Below are positions 1 to 11,751 of a stretch of DNA of 64,000 bases, in pieces (position 1 is the stretch's first letter; each line of letters begins with the position of its first letter). The notes under the pieces were generated by a model. It was given only the letters and a program-made list of their open reading frames with translations. It had not been told where the DNA came from and searched no databases. The stretch is from Siphlonurus alternatus (lineage: Eukaryota > Arthropoda > Insecta > Ephemeroptera > Siphlonuridae): positions 29,344,340 to 29,408,339 of the forward strand of contig OX463788.1 in NCBI GenBank assembly GCA_949825025.1. The letters run 5' to 3'. Made by a program: the position numbers and the translations under genes.

Positions 1-230
1 GCCTGCCACCTCACGTCCCAGCTTCTACAAAGACACCCTGGAAGATACAAGCCAGGCTGTGGAGGAAGCAGAGAGACAACGACGTCAACTGGAACAGCAG
101 CAGGATGAAGAGGAGGATGAGGATGAAGATGAGGATCAGTTGGTGATGGCAACTTTTGACGAGGATGAGTCTGACAACCAAGATGAAAACGAGCCAACAA
201 AGTCTACACCCTTGGCATGCAAACCCACTG
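1..230 (+). CDS. ZC3H4-like exon a (5' incomplete)
   Basis: The frame starts at base 2. It encodes a basic/aromatic lead-in (RPSFYKDTLED) and then a glutamine-rich and strongly acidic stretch. It ends at 230 before GTGAGC, leaving one base of a split codon (phase 1) that is completed by the first two bases of the exon at 1610. No in-window start is expected because this is an internal exon. Confidence 0.8.
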
Positions 231-3200
231 GTGAGCCTGCAAACTGCTTCCTTTCAGTACAAGCTCATAACCGTTATCATCATAATAAATATACACTGCT
301 AATTTTTATTTTAAATTATAAAAATGTTGATATTTGAGTTTTAATTTGATGTATAACATGTTCATGTTACCATCATGCTTCATGTTTTATTTTGTATGCC
401 AATTTGTGGGAATTCCTGGGGACACTCTGTATATTAATATTAATATGCATATTATAAATTAACTTTTTACTATTTTTTTATTATTAATTTTATTATTATT
501 ATTATTATTATTTTTTTTTTTTTTTAAAGTAGATAGAAACACATATGATAGAAAAAGATTTGTTGGGAAGGGAGATAGTTCGAGCTTTTAGCCGTCAGTG
601 ACCCAGCAAAAAGAGAAAAATTAATTAAAACAACGCTATGCTAGTGTTGTAAAAATGTGAAAGTTCACTGCGAACATTCAAGAAGTTCGCTCGCGAACAT
701 GTAAAGTTCACTCATGCAATGTTCGTTCGCAAACTTGTGAAACCTAATTCAAAAATCCCGCGTAAATTTCAGCGTTCTGATTGGTTACATCTGTGTTGTT
801 AAATAAAAAGTTAAAATTAAATAGAAATTTGAATTAAAACACCTTATTTGTAACTATTACTACTATTTTGGGTGCCAAAAATGAAAGGACACGATACTAA
901 ATGTATATATGTTAACTCCCAAAGGCTATGACAGGACAAAAAAAAATAATTACTTTTTTGCGAGGGTAAATTTATTCAATTTATATCTTTAACTTGCTTT
1001 CATGAAGTTAATTGTCATTAAATGTGAACATCTTGCTGTTTAGTTTGCTGAATATTGAATTAAGTGTACTTTTGTACAGAATTCAAACGTTCCCGGTTTT
1101 TTACATGTTCGCGAACTTTGTAATGTTCGCGAAGTGAACTTGTGAAAGTTCACTCATCACAAGTTCCTTTCGTTTTTTACAACACTACGCTATGCGTGTA
1201 TATTAGGTTTGACTCGCCGCTCGTTCTGACGGCTAAAAGCTCGAACTATCTCCCTTCCCAACAAATCTTTTTCTATCATATGTGTTTCTATCTACTTAAA
1301 AAAATAAAATAAAAAATAAAAAATAAAAAAAAATAAAAATAAAATAAATAAATAAATATCGCTTAGTTCGATTTTTTTCAAATAATTAATGTATTCAAAT
1401 TAAGGAAAATAAACCATTAAAGTTGTGATAAATTTATTAAAAGAAAAGGATAGGAATAACCAGCAAGGCCTTACCGATCGAAAGAGTCACAGCAAGTGAA
1501 AATCTTGTGGTCATAGAGGTTTACTTGAAAGTTTTTTTATATTTTTGATTCAACTGAACATTGGTGGTGGAGGTGGGACAAAAGAAATGATTGTAATTGT
1601 TTCCTACAGGCTTGGAGAGTGGAGGTGAGGAGGACACAGATGAGAATGTTGCCATTCCAAAGCACCTGCCTAAGAAGCAACGCGAGTTGTTCTTGCGCAT
1701 TCAGCAGCAACATACCCAAAGAGCAGCGGCAGCAGCTGCTGAAGCTGCAGAGGCTGCAGCAGCCAAGGCAAAGGCAAAACAAGACGTGGAAGACGGTGGT
1801 CATACAAAAGACCAGCTGGGGCAGGAAGAACTGGAGATCCCTAGTCTAGAGCAGCAGATGCAGGAGGGTGCAGGTCTGCCTGCACGCGACGAGAACTGGT
1901 ATTCAAGTGACGAAGAGGCAGAAGAGGAGGAGCGAAGCCTTGCCACTCTTCTCAAGACCCTCGCTAATCAGGTGAATAGTAGTGTCCCAAACTAGACAAT
2001 AATACAGTAAACTGTGAACAAGGGCAGCGAACAAATTTTCTTGAGTACAGTAGTTTATTGTTTTGCATATCAGCTCCATACACTCTTCATTTGACTTCGG
2101 CTACGTTTTTTATTCCGAAGCCCCACCTCTGAGGTTGCCCTCCCTCCTTTTGCGCCTCTATGCGCATGCACAGTAAAGTCAGAAGAAACCGGTCTCCATG
2201 CTCCAACATTGGCCTGCAACCTCAGAGGTGAAGAAAGTGGTGGGGGAAGCAAAACGGATTCGGAATATAAAAACGTAGCCTATATGTTGAACAATTACAT
2301 AATCTTATTTTAGTGTACTAGATATGAAAATATATGTATATAATATATGTATTATATGTTGTAATATAGAGTAATTGAGAATTGTGATGCTTTTTAACTA
2401 GCTCAAAGTTGGATTTGACTGCCAAAGATATCCTTTAAAATCTTTTAGTGCAAATCATATCTGAAAGGAGTGAAAGGGGTGGGGAACACTGAAGTAATTT
2501 TAAGTTTTTTAGTGAATGTTTCTTGTTTTATACAGTTCCCGGCACCTGCTCACACCTCCCTAATTGCTGAGAGTACCACCTCTGCTGTGTCTACATCTGG
2601 CGCTCCTGGATCTGTCTCCTCCACACCTGCACCTGCCATGTTCGACAATCTGAACCTCTCACAAATCAATATCAGTGCAGACATTAGCAAGCTGCTCTCT
2701 TCCATCCGGTCCAAGGCCACAGAGGATAGCACAGTCAAGTAAGCTTTCATCATTTATACATAAAACAACTTAATGATGCAAAATGTATCACCAATAATTA
2801 AATATGCTCTATGCATAGTTAAGAAAATAGTGCTGTTTTAGTGTCATTTTACTTTTATTTTTTCTATGATATAGTGGTTAGTGTGCCGGACTCTTGTCCG
2901 AGAGGTCCCAGGTTTAAATCCCGAACACGGCAGACTTTTCGTGACTGGGGAATTTTGGAATGGGTGTGACTGACTACTAGATGATGGAGTTGGTAGGAGG
3001 AAGGCAGCTTATGCTGTCCATACTCTCTTCCGCTGGAGTGATTAAGACCCCTGAATGTTGTGCAAACAACATACGTGCCCCACTCAGAAACGGTATTTAA
3101 TTGTCTGGCGTGCAGACTGGGTATTAGTAGCCAGAGCACTGTGAACAATGTTGAAAAGCATGTTCTGCCTTTGGTGACCAACCAATCACTTTTATTTCTA

Positions 3201-4981
3201 GATTTCACATTTTTTTGTTTTTACTGGAAGTATTATTGTTTTAATATACTGGCATTATCAAGAAGAAGGGAAAAAAAAATCTTAAATTCCAAGTTTAAAA
3301 GTCATGCATATTGGCAGAAGAGAGTTTAGGAAGTTTGAGAAAAAGGTTCTAAGCAGCAAATTTTTTTGTTTTATAGAGGGTGCTTCTTAGTGGTAGAACA
3401 CAAAATTAATATACCTTCTGTAGATGCATATCTGTCTGTTATACTGTCATGTTATTTTAATCACATCACTGGAATTGAATTTATAATTCTATTGTAGAGA
3501 TAAGGTTTAACTGTGTGTCTCTTGTTGTTGATAGGCCTGTGGTGACTCGGGATCCTCGCTTGTCTCGTGACCCTCGCTCAAGGGAAGATCCCCGCTCTCA
3601 AGCTGGTGATTTGAGTTCTTCTGTGCGCCCTGAAGCAAAGGCTGCTGTGAATGTAGCTCCTCTCACTGACGTAGACTTGCGTATGCTGCCAAGCTCAAGT
3701 AAAGACCTTGATCTGCGCAACTCGCAATCTGCAGCTGCACTGCCTCACTCATCCTCGCGCCTCACAGACATAGATCTCCGTCAAAGCTGCTTTGGGGACA
3801 CAGATCTGCGGAACGTGTCTCTTCTTGGATTACCCTTTAAGCCAGTGCCTCTGCATGTTCCATGCACTGAAATAGATGCATCGATTGCCTCACATCCACC
3901 TGTACAATTCAAACTTGTACCTGCTGAAATAAAGCTTCCTGACTATTCAGTTCTAAAATTAGACTTTTCAGATCCTCATGTTCGAAATGATCCAAGATTA
4001 AAGAAGATTGTGGCTCACATGGATGCTACTATTTCGCCAATGTCCCCACCTCCATGTGAAGCCCCTAGAGCAGACCCGAGAAGTCGCAGTGCCTCAAGTG
4101 ACCCAAGGCTGGCAACTAGAATGGCAAACACAACAGCCCCTACCATGGTGATTCCAATTAATACTCTGCCTCCACAAATTCCTGCAGTTCCATCATCAGA
4201 AAATCAAAACATTTTAGGCTCACTAATGAGACCTCAAGACACATTGTTACCTCAACAAGGAGGACTAATGCCTAACATTGCTAGTTCAGGCATGTTACAT
4301 TCAAGAATGGGACTTTTGGACAATCCAATGATGAGATCTGAAGCTCCTGGTTTGCTAGGTGTGTCTCCAATGCATATGATGATGGATGGCAATATGTGTA
4401 TGATGAATGAACCTTTGATGCAGCCTAGACAAGGCCTATTAGTTCCTCCACCTGGACTACCAATGCAACAAGAAGAGGACTTTGAGCCTCACAAGAACTA
4501 TGGTAGTGGTGGAGGAGGGTACAGGGGCCCTCGTCGTGCTCGTGGAAATGGAAACTGGGAACGCAGAGGCAGTGGCAGAGGCAGAGGAGCTCGTTCAGGA
4601 AATTGGGACAGGGATCAAGGCAGCAGCCGGAGGAATCGTAGAGACTATGATCGGCATGATAGATCCCCATCACGCCATGACAGAGGCTATTCACCACCTC
4701 AGCGCCATGGCTCCAGATCATTTTCACCAGGCAGAAGTGATTCAAGGTACAATTCTCCTGGACGAGATGAATCAAGAAGGAGATACACTCCTCCTAGAGA
4801 TTCAAGAGACTTTTCTCCTTCAAGAGGACATACCAGAAATTTCTCACCTCAGCCAAGAAGTGGAGCACGGTCGTTCACACCTCCAAGAAGTGACTCGGGT
4901 TCTTTCACACCACCAAGGAGGAGTTCTGGCTCCTTTACTCCACCAAGAGGTGATTCAGGTTCCTTCACACCTCCTCGCTAA
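1..4981 (+). CDS. ZC3H4/ZC3H6-like (Suppressor of sable family) gene, 3' part, 4 exons
   Basis: Joining 1-230, 1610-1971, 2536-2738 and 3535-4981 gives one open frame of about 746 residues, open at the 5' window edge and ending in TAA at 4979-4981. Seen in order: acidic E/D runs; an alanine-rich helix after KKQRELFLRIQQQ; DENWYSSDEE followed by ATLLKTL; a short conserved-looking helix (NLSQINISADISKLLSSI); RDPRLSRDPRSREDPRSQ-type DPR repeats; DxDLR repeats; KLPDYSVLKLDF; RGG/RS-rich sequence; and C-terminal SFTPPR repeats. The KKQRELFLRIQQQ block, NWYSSDEE and DPRL repeats are what I recognise from ZC3H4/ZC3H6. Known for the family: nuclear CCCH zinc-finger proteins; ZC3H4 acts with WDR82 to terminate unproductive and extragenic RNA polymerase II transcription. 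The fingers are N-terminal in the family, so they should lie before position 1. Orthology to ZC3H4 rather than ZC3H6 or ZC3H8 cannot be decided here. Confidence 0.85.
320..429. mobile_element. Family G element, terminal fragment
   Basis: A 110-base piece in intron 1 matches the outer arm of the family G foldbacks at 20130-23328 and 43623-46156. It contains the shared run from GTTGATATTTGAG through TTCATGTTACCATCATGCTTC to GGACACTCTG, next to TATA. Only one arm is present, so this is a truncated copy. Confidence 0.65.
528..1295. mobile_element. TTAA-flanked foldback element in intron 1
   Basis: Inverted arms of about 80 bases start AGTAGATAGAAACACATATG at 528 and mirror at 1295. They are bounded by TTAA at 524-527 and 1296-1299. 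No ORF is present. A hAT-like element (642-1187) sits inside it. TTAA duplication is typical of piggyBac-type and some other superfamilies; the family is not assigned. Confidence 0.7.
642..1187. mobile_element. W7: hAT-like non-autonomous element with GTTCGCGAAC words
   Basis: The termini TAGTGTTGTAAAAA and TTTTTTACAACACTA are inverted, and the perfect 8-base duplication CGCTATGC (634-641, 1188-1195) flanks them. Both ends carry repeated GTTCGCGAAC / AAAGTTCACT words, inverted between the ends. The centre (about 740-1090) is AT-rich and non-coding. An 8-bp TSD with TAG..TGTAAAA ends fits the hAT superfamily. Confidence 0.85.
1300..1356. repeat. A-rich AAAT-type simple repeat
   Basis: Irregular AAATA/AAAAT units directly follow the TTAA element. 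Confidence 0.8.
1610..1971 (+). CDS. ZC3H4-like exon b
   Basis: The acceptor is TTTCCTACAG (ends 1609) and the donor is CAG|GTGAAT after 1971; the exon ends in phase 0. It encodes the KKQRELFLRIQQQ helix, an alanine/lysine-rich helix, a second acidic segment and the ENWYSSDEE...SLATLLKTLANQ block. This exon and exon d carry the strongest family signature. Confidence 0.85.
2099..2280. mobile_element. Short foldback element in intron 2
   Basis: The ends GGCTACGTTTTTTATTCCGA and its near-complement (TTCGGAATATAAAAACGTAGCC) are inverted, with a second inner pair TCTGAGGTTG / CAACCTCAGA. About 180 bases, non-coding. No clear duplication is seen. Confidence 0.6.
2536..2738 (+). CDS. ZC3H4-like exon c
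   Basis: The acceptor is TTTTATACAG (ends 2535) and the donor is GTAAGC after 2738; the exon ends in phase 2. It encodes a Ser/Thr/Pro/Ala linker and the amphipathic NLSQINISADISKLLSSI helix. Confidence 0.8.
2868..3175 (+). mobile_element. tRNA-derived SINE in intron 3
   Basis: The 5' part is tRNA-like: a box A-like TAGTGGTTAGTG, a CCGGACTCTTGTCCG arm resembling a Lys(CTT) anticodon arm, and a box B-like GGTTTAAATCC. An unrelated body of about 240 bases follows (GATGGAGTTGGTAGGAGGAAGG..). A real tRNA is excluded because the arms are degenerate and no 3' acceptor stem closes. It lies in sense orientation inside the ZC3H4-like intron. Confidence 0.7.
3535..4981 (+). CDS. ZC3H4-like terminal exon d
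   Basis: The acceptor is TTGTTGATAG (ends 3534). It is a 1,447-base last exon of about 482 residues with DPR repeats, DxDLR repeats, the KLPDYSVLKLDF segment, a methionine-rich central part, an RGG/RS domain and at least four near-tandem SFTPPR units before the TAA. Disordered, arginine-rich C-termini of this kind are typical of nuclear RNA-associated proteins. No AATAAA is seen in the following 400 bases, so the transcript end is not placed. Confidence 0.85.
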
Positions 4982-5377
4982 ATATCCACCAACCACCAAC
5001 AAATATGTAATGAACATTGAGTTATATGTGTGATGGACATAGAGAAGCTTATCTATATGTTAATATATTAATCAAGCACAAAAAAAAATACAGTAAAAAT
5101 TATGATACTGTAAATGTCATGCTTAAAAACTAGGAAGCAACGTTATGTAGCTGGTGCTGTACGTGACCTAGCTCACTTTATTTTATAGATCTCATGCATG
5201 CTATACAATTTTTGTATATTTTACGAAAAATTCAGTGAACACAAAAAGTCAAATAATGTAAATAATCATTTTATTTTTTAATTTTAATATAACTTTATTC
5301 GGGTCTGTTTAAAAGTACTTTTTTTTTTTTTTTTTTTCAAAGCTTATAGTGTCATTTTATTGAAAAAGGTGTTTATT
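4982..5377 (+). other. Presumed 3' UTR and downstream AT-rich sequence
   Basis: Follows the stop of the ZC3H4-like gene. AT-rich with a T run at about 5319-5337. No canonical AATAAA and no other gene seen. Confidence 0.4.
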
Positions 5378-5648
5378 TTAAGGGTAAGATAACATGAAAC
5401 ATTGATTGTAGTAGCCCCATTTGATTCACATGTAAACCTTAGCAACCTCATAATAATTCTGAACAGTCCTTAAATAGCACCAAAAAAATGTGGAAAAAAT
5501 TTCAAAACAATCGGACGATCCAATTTTTTTAAATTAATTTTTTAAATTTTCAGTATAGGGCTTTCCCATGGAGACCTAAACTAATAAATTAATTATGTTA
5601 ATCAAATGGGACAACAACAATCGATGTTTCGTCTTATCTTACCCTTAA
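5378..5648. mobile_element. Family C (TTAA) foldback, copy 1
   Basis: TTAAGGGTAAGATAAC at the left and its complement ending TTACCCTTAA at the right; the arms continue through CAT(T/C)GATTG. About 270 bases, non-coding. Confidence 0.75.
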
Positions 5649-5678
5649 TTCCCACTTAAAATTTTAGTCTGGTGTGAA

Positions 5679-5983
5679 TAGAGGCTTGAAGTGATGCGCT
5701 TTCGCTGTGCAACTGTTTGTCGCTAAGGTCCATCTTGCTCTTGAAAATGAAGCAAAGTGTTTTTTAACTTTTCTCGGTTATAAATCAAGTAAAAAATCTA
5801 AATCTTGAATTATCTACTTTATTTTTCAGTTTGGACCAAAGTTCCGCAAAGAAATTTTCCCTGAAAAATCTTATTTTTAGTGAAAAATCGAATTCACGTT
5901 TTTTTTTTTTTTTTTTTTTTTTTTTGCATAGGTTTGGTATAGCGGGTGGGAACATCGAAAAATTAGCTGACTTGAAGCTTCTA
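5679..5983. mobile_element. Family B foldback, copy 1
   Basis: Starts TAGAGGCTTGAAGTG and ends CTTGAAGCTTCTA. The interior (TCGCTAAGGTCCATCTTGC .. GGTTTGGTATAGCGGGTGGGA) recurs at 8731-9008, 20152-20438 and 52731-52995. TA borders suggest TA duplication. Confidence 0.75.
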
Positions 5984-6384
5984 TTGAATGTTAATAAAAT
6001 CCGGATTGCATGCTGGGATTTATTTTATTATTATTATTTATTTATTTTTCTTTTGTGATGTTCCACGTTCCCTTTTAATATTATTATTACATTATTATTA
6101 TTATTTTATGCATGTCTGTGCTATGTTATTTTAAGTTATTTATTATTAATATTGGGTTGCATTTCCCCCCCCCCCCTCATGATCTGTATCTTTCAATTCA
6201 TAACATTATCATCAAAAAATTGCCTGGAATTTTTTACCAATCCCTGGAAAAACCTGGAAAACTCGTGGAATATCATTTGGCAATATTATCAGTATACACC
6301 CCTGGCTTAAAAACATGACTGAACTGTACTGGAGGAATTTAGTAAATGCCTTTTTCATGTGGGATGGCAACAACACTGCAACAA
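5984..6384. other. AT-rich spacer
   Basis: TTA-type low-complexity sequence and a C run near 6167-6176. No gene or clear element. Confidence 0.4.
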
Positions 6385-6535
6385 AGGCGCGGATCCAGGC
6401 CCCCCCCCCCCCTCGAAATTTTGCATTTAACATGGGCAATTAGGCATTTCCCCCACTCCCAATTTTTTTTTAACATTGGCCTTATGGAGGCAGCCTCTCT
6501 CTCCCCCCCCCTTCCCCCCGAAAATTCCGCGCCTG
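6385..6535. mobile_element. Family D (GGCGCGGATCC) element, copy 1
   Basis: The left end AAGGCGCGGATCCAGG and right end TTCCGCGCCTG are inverted, with long C runs just inside both ends. GCAACA near both borders suggests a hAT-type duplication, but imperfect. Related copies are at 32750-32910 and 34095-34290. Confidence 0.65.
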
Positions 6536-6911
6536 GGCAACAATGTGCCAGATTCAATACAATATCTCCTCATACATTATCTCTATCTACTTGTATATTT
6601 TTAGTTGCCCCATCCCTCTTTTTTTTTTCAAATACCAATAGTCAGGTTACGTTTTAATGTTATTAAGTTTAATAACACTTATAGTAAAATTGAGTTATGA
6701 GTTTTAGTTAAGTTATTGTCATTGTTTAAGGTAAGTGTATAAGATAGTATAAATTAGTCAATAAATTTGTTTTTAAGATTATATTTTGTGTAATTGCATG
6801 TACAAAAGCTAAAATAATGTACCCTTTTAGTTTAGTTTCGTATTATTAGTACTAGCTTTATTATTAGTTATTTTGTAAATGGTTTATTTTGGTTTTCTCA
6901 CAATTATGTAT

Positions 6912-6914
<3 letters not shown>

Positions 6915-6956
<42 letters not shown>
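6915..6956. repeat. (TA)n microsatellite
   Basis: About 42 bases of pure TA. Confidence 0.95.
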
Positions 6957-6960
<4 letters not shown>

Positions 6961-7212
6961 TACATACATAGAAATATGTAATAAGAAGCTTTAACTCTTA
7001 CGAGATAATTAATACTCAGCACCGCGTGATATAAAAGTATGTTCCACAAATTAAGGCATATATGTGCTTCTTGAAGCTTCTCATTATATATACAATTGAA
7101 CTGGAAAGTAGCAAAAACATTTCATAATTGTTTTAATTTTAAATCTATTAAATTATTTTTTATCTTAATTGCATGGATTGCTCTCCGAGTTAATTTTTAC
7201 TTTAAAATTTAG

Positions 7213-7442
7213 TTAAGGGTAAGGTAATTACAAGCCCAATATATTAAAGTTAACTACTTTTTAACATAGAGAGGTATGGAACTTCAATATATGTTACATT
7301 AGTCAACTTTAAAAAGTCATAATTTAAAAACTAGCTGATATTTTAGCTACTGATAGGGGATGTAGAGGAGAACGTTTTTAATTTTTTTTTTTTTCATGAT
7401 TTTCATGTTTTTTTAATATTAGGTGTGTTACCTTCCCCTTAA
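7213..7442. mobile_element. Family C (TTAA) foldback, copy 2
   Basis: TTAAGGGTAAGGTAAT at the left and GTTACCTTCCCCTTAA at the right. The inner TTAAAGTTAACTACTT / AGTCAACTTTAAAAAG arms are shared with copies 3, 5 and 6. Non-coding. Confidence 0.7.
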
Positions 7443-7985
7443 AAGCCTTCAAATCCTATATAGACTGTTTTATTGAGTTTTGGTAACTGAAACTTTTTTT
7501 TTTTTTTTATATATTATCATAATTATTTTAGGTAATGGAGATAAAATTTTAATTCTTATAAATACTGTATTTGCAATTATGTAACAAAAAATTTTTGTGA
7601 ATGAATATTTAAAGCAGAATCGATAAACAAATAGTTTATTGTTTATCAACTGCATGCTTTAATAAATAAATTTAGCTGCAAAAATGACAAACCTGTGTAT
7701 ATATAATTATTATATAAACATTAGTAAAAACTATTTTTTATACGTATTAATGGTTGCAGATTGTACTGTACTTTCCTTTATTGATAATTTAACTTAAAAT
7801 AATATATTATATAATATACATGATAATTTAAAGACTGTTAATTTCTTAATTGAGTATTTAAGTTAATAATGATTACAATTTATAATAATAGTATTGGAGT
7901 AAATTTTATACAACATAATTATATGCTATTATATTACATATTATAGTATTAGGAATTGTTTTATTCTATAATGATAAATACATGA
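7443..7985. other. AT-rich spacer, no gene seen
   Basis: Very AT-rich with a T run at about 7494-7508. No splice-bounded open frame or element ends recognised. Confidence 0.4.
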
Positions 7986-8325
7986 ATGGACAACATACAT
8001 GAAAAAATTTTATTGCAGAAATGAATAGAGGGTACCGAATTATGCTAGACTGAATTTTTTCCGATTTTTTTTTAGTCCCGGAACTATTTTTAAATAATTA
8101 TTGAAAGTCCTGTGATTTCAGTTGGCACCCCTGAATCCTTAATAAAAAGGATAGAGAGACTGGACGCCTATTGACGCCTCCAGCAGGGGGCGTGGCCGCA
8201 CTTTCAATGATTATTTAAAAATAGTTCTGGGTCTCAAAAAAATCTGAAAAAATTCAGAGTAGCATAATTTGGTACCCTCTATTCATTTCTGCAATAAAAT
8301 TTTTTCATACATGTATGTTGTCCAT
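7986..8325. mobile_element. Family A foldback, copy 1
   Basis: Begins ATGGACAACATACATGAAAA and ends in its complement. The arms run through ATTGCAGAAATGAATAGAGG and CGGAACTATTTTTAAATAATTATTG to a GC-richer centre (GACGCCTCCAGCAGGGGGCG). About 340 bases, almost entirely palindromic. Confidence 0.8.
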
Positions 8326-8730
8326 TGTACAGAAAAGCTGCAAATCTATATTGTTTTTGCAACTGATGTCTGCATGTGCTTAATTCATAAATTAGTTTAA
8401 GTTGATGGTCACAGTCAATATAGCTCAATCCTATATAAGATCGAAACACACTCTTAACCAACAAAGAATGTTATAGCATCTATTCTCACTGTGCCACTGT
8501 TTTTGTTGTGGCCAATTAAAATAGCAAATTTCTATCAGCAGGAAACATTGTTATTTTAATCCACTTGCAGTTGAATTCTGTTATAATATAAAAACATTAA
8601 AAAAAGGTTAACAGCTCTAGGTCTATTTTAATTTTTAATGTTTTTATGGCTGAATTAATAATAGTATATATAACAATCAAATAGCTGTGTGCGTATTGTG
8701 ACCATATAAATTATATATTTCTTTTCTTAA

Positions 8731-9008
8731 TAGAGGCTTCAAGTGAGTACGCTTTTCGATGCTCATATATATGTGTCGCTAAGATCCATTTTGCACTTGA
8801 TAATGAATCAAATTGTTGTTTTTTTGTAACTTTTCTCAGTTATAAATGACGTAAAAAACTAAATCTTGCATTATTCACTACATTTTTTTAGTTTCGACTC
8901 TCGTTCCATAAAGAAATTTTCCCAAAAACATATTTTTCCTACTGAAAAAACATTCACATTTTTTTACATATTGGGAACATTGAAAAATCAGCCGACTTGA
9001 AGCCTCTA
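8731..9008. mobile_element. Family B foldback, copy 2
   Basis: TAGAGGCTTCAAGTGAG to CTTGAAGCCTCTA. The interior matches the other B copies (TCGCTAAGATCCATTTTGCAC). Confidence 0.75.
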
Positions 9009-9253
9009 CTTAACAGCAAAAACCCTGTAAATTACATGCAGCTATTTTTATGCAACAGTTAGTCATTTTTAAATTAAAAGTTGTATTTGGCTTTGGATAT
9101 GTATATAAGCTAGTTGCCTAGCTGTTGCGGTAAAATTTTGAGGTAAATTCCACGAAAGTAAAATATAGAATCATAAATGTTTATTTTGCCAAATATGACT
9201 GATATATATCTCTTATATGAATGCAAGTTTAACTTAGCTTTTTCATAATCCTC

Positions 9254-9628
9254 ATAAGGGGAAGGTAACATGTCCAATGTTAAAAAAAGAATATCCCACA
9301 CCTGAAAATTATGAAAAAAATTTAAAATGTTCTCCTCAACATCCCCTATCATCAGTATAGCTGATCAGCTATACAAATTTGAGCTAGTTTTGGAGTTATG
9401 ACTTTTTTAAAGTTGACCACTTTAACATGATTGTTCCATTCCTCCATGTTAATGCAGTCAACTTCAAAAATGCATAACTCAAAAACTAGCTCAAATTTGT
9501 AAACCTGATATTTTAGCTACTGATATAGGGGATATAGAGGGGAACATTTTATTATATATTTTTTTTTTCATAATTTTCAGGTGTGGGTTTTTTTTTTTAA
9601 CAGTGGGCGCGTTACCTTTAAAACTTAA
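9254..9628. mobile_element. Family C (TTAA) foldback, copy 3
   Basis: AAGGGGAAGGTAACATG at the left and GCGTTACCTTTAAAACTTAA at the right. Long inner arms share ATATTTTAGCTACTGATA and AACTAGCTCAAATTTG. The terminal TTAA is degraded on the left. Confidence 0.7.
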
Positions 9629-10407
9629 TCAACTGTGGAGGTCATACAATCAAATGGAATTTGCAAAGAAAATTTTTAAAAAGTGTAATTTCTCTTCCAA
9701 TTTTGCTGCAATTTGGTACCAATTTTAATTACTACTTTGTATTTACATTATCTTCCTTGATTGATGTTAGGAATGTATTATATGTAGAAATTAATGCAGA
9801 GGAAATAAATTATTATTATTATTACTAGCTGTATAATATATTATATTTAAATCAACAAAATAAATACTGAAAATATTAATTTTTATAAATTTATGAATAG
9901 CTTTATTGAATGTGTATAATGAAATTAATGATAACATATATAATATTAAGGTAGTACATATATATGTACTTGTGCAATATATACGGTATTATATATGGCT
10001 TTGATATTAAAGAATTCTGTATAAATTTAACTTTTAATTAATTATAAACTGATTTAAAAGCAAAATATGTACTTTTTATCCATGTAAATAAAAAATATGA
10101 AAATTAAAGTTTTTTGTTCACATATTATATTAATTAGTAATATAAATAATAATAATAAAAAGTTAATATCCTTATTGATGCCATTTTACCCTTTTGGGTG
10201 TGCATGGCCATGCAGGTCAATATTATTTAGCCTTTCTCACTACTTTCGGTGCAATGAAGCTATAATTTAAATAAAATGTAGGTATATATGTTTGTGTACG
10301 TAGTTTCTCATTCTTTGTGCTCATGCTCGACTTTTAAGAGTTACACTTAATTTAAATAGAAAATTGGGGGAGGGAGAGCTAGGTCTGAAATTTATATTAA
10401 TTTTTAT
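9629..10407. other. AT-rich spacer, no gene seen
   Basis: Nothing recognisable beyond TTA/AAT runs. A short GC-richer patch at 10190-10250 has no open frame. Confidence 0.35.
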
Positions 10408-11146
10408 TTAAGGTAGAGATAACGCCGAACAGCTGTTTGACGTACTTCCCTTTGATTAACATGTATATAAACCTTAGCAAATTTACAAAAATCCAGAAAT
10501 TTTTTTCAGAGGCAGATATTAAGTGCCTAAAAGCCACAGAAAAAGTTTCAAAACAATAGACAATAATGGTTGCATTTTTTTATTTCATAATTAGAAAATA
10601 TACATAAAATTATGCTTTTCTGAATTTTTTTCAGATTTTTTGGAGTGCGGGAACTAATTTTTAAAAAATATTTAAAATATCTGAATTAGGGTGGTACATC
10701 TGATGGGACAACCGTGACGTCATCAATAGCCAATCACTGCAACCGTGATGTCATCAATAGCCAATCACAGCACGACAAATGACGTCACGGTTGTCCCATC
10801 AGGTGTACCACCCTAATTCAGAGATTTTAAATATTTTTTTAAAATTAGTTCCCGCACTCCAAAAAATCTGAAAAAATTCAGAAAAGCATAATTTTAGGTA
10901 TATTTTCTAATTATGAAATAAAAAATGCAACCATTATTGTCTATTCAACGAGCCGATTTTTTTTTAAATTAAATTCTTAGTTTGTCTCTCCATGGGAATA
11001 GATATAATAATAGATTCGATATATATATATATATTATGCTGAATATTAAAACAAAAATGATAATAATAATAATAATTTAAAAAAAAACTGCTTATTGTTA
11101 AATTGTTTTGAAAGTTTTTCTACGGCTTTTAAGCACTAATGACTGT

Positions 11147-11184
<38 letters not shown>

Positions 11185-11268
11185 GAATTTTTGTGAATTT
11201 GCTAAGTTTTACATGTTAATCAAAGGGAATTTAAGTACGTCGAACAGCTGTTTCGGCGGTGTATCTAC
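10408..11268. mobile_element. Family C-related foldback, copy 4, with nested A-type element
   Basis: Left TTAAGGTAGAGATAACGCCG AACAGCTGTTTGACGTAC; right end mirrors it (CGTCGAACAGCTGTTTCGGCGGTGTATCTAC). The right half is itself the seed of the palindrome at 11076-11822. Confidence 0.65.
10555..10945. mobile_element. Family A-related foldback nested in the C element
   Basis: Arms start AATAGACAATAATGGTTGCA. The centre contains GATGGGACAACCGTGACGTC in inverted copies and a short direct repeat of CGTGA(C/T)GTCATCAATAGCC. It shares the CGGGAACTA..TTTTTAAA core with family A. Confidence 0.7.
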
Positions 11269-11413
11269 TAATATATATTACACAGGAGACTATATATAAT
11301 ATTTATAAAATGTATGGTTCTATTACAAAAAATTCAGGCATTTTTGAATCTGCAAAGCTAACTAACTATATATATATATATATACTGTAATGTATATATA
11401 TATATATACATAC

Positions 11414-11485
<72 letters not shown>

Positions 11486-11714
11486 GTATGTATATATATA
11501 TATATACATTACAGTATATATATATATATATAGTTAGTTAGCTTTGCAGATTCAAAAATGCCTGAATTTTTTGTAATCGAACCATACATTTTATAAATAT
11601 TATATATAGTCTCCTGTGTAATATATATTAGTAGATACACCGCCGAAACAGCTGTTCGACGTACTTAAATTCCCTTTGATTAACATGTAAAACTTAGCAA
11701 ATTCACAAAAATTC

Positions 11715-11751
<37 letters not shown>

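Noticed and set aside
2868..2935. Functional tRNA gene
   Set aside because: Anticodon arm and acceptor stem do not close properly; a long unrelated tail follows, so a SINE fits better.
4482..5033. 183-codon ORF overlapping the last ZC3H4-like exon
   Set aside because: Shadow of the repetitive RS/SFTPPR coding sequence in another frame.
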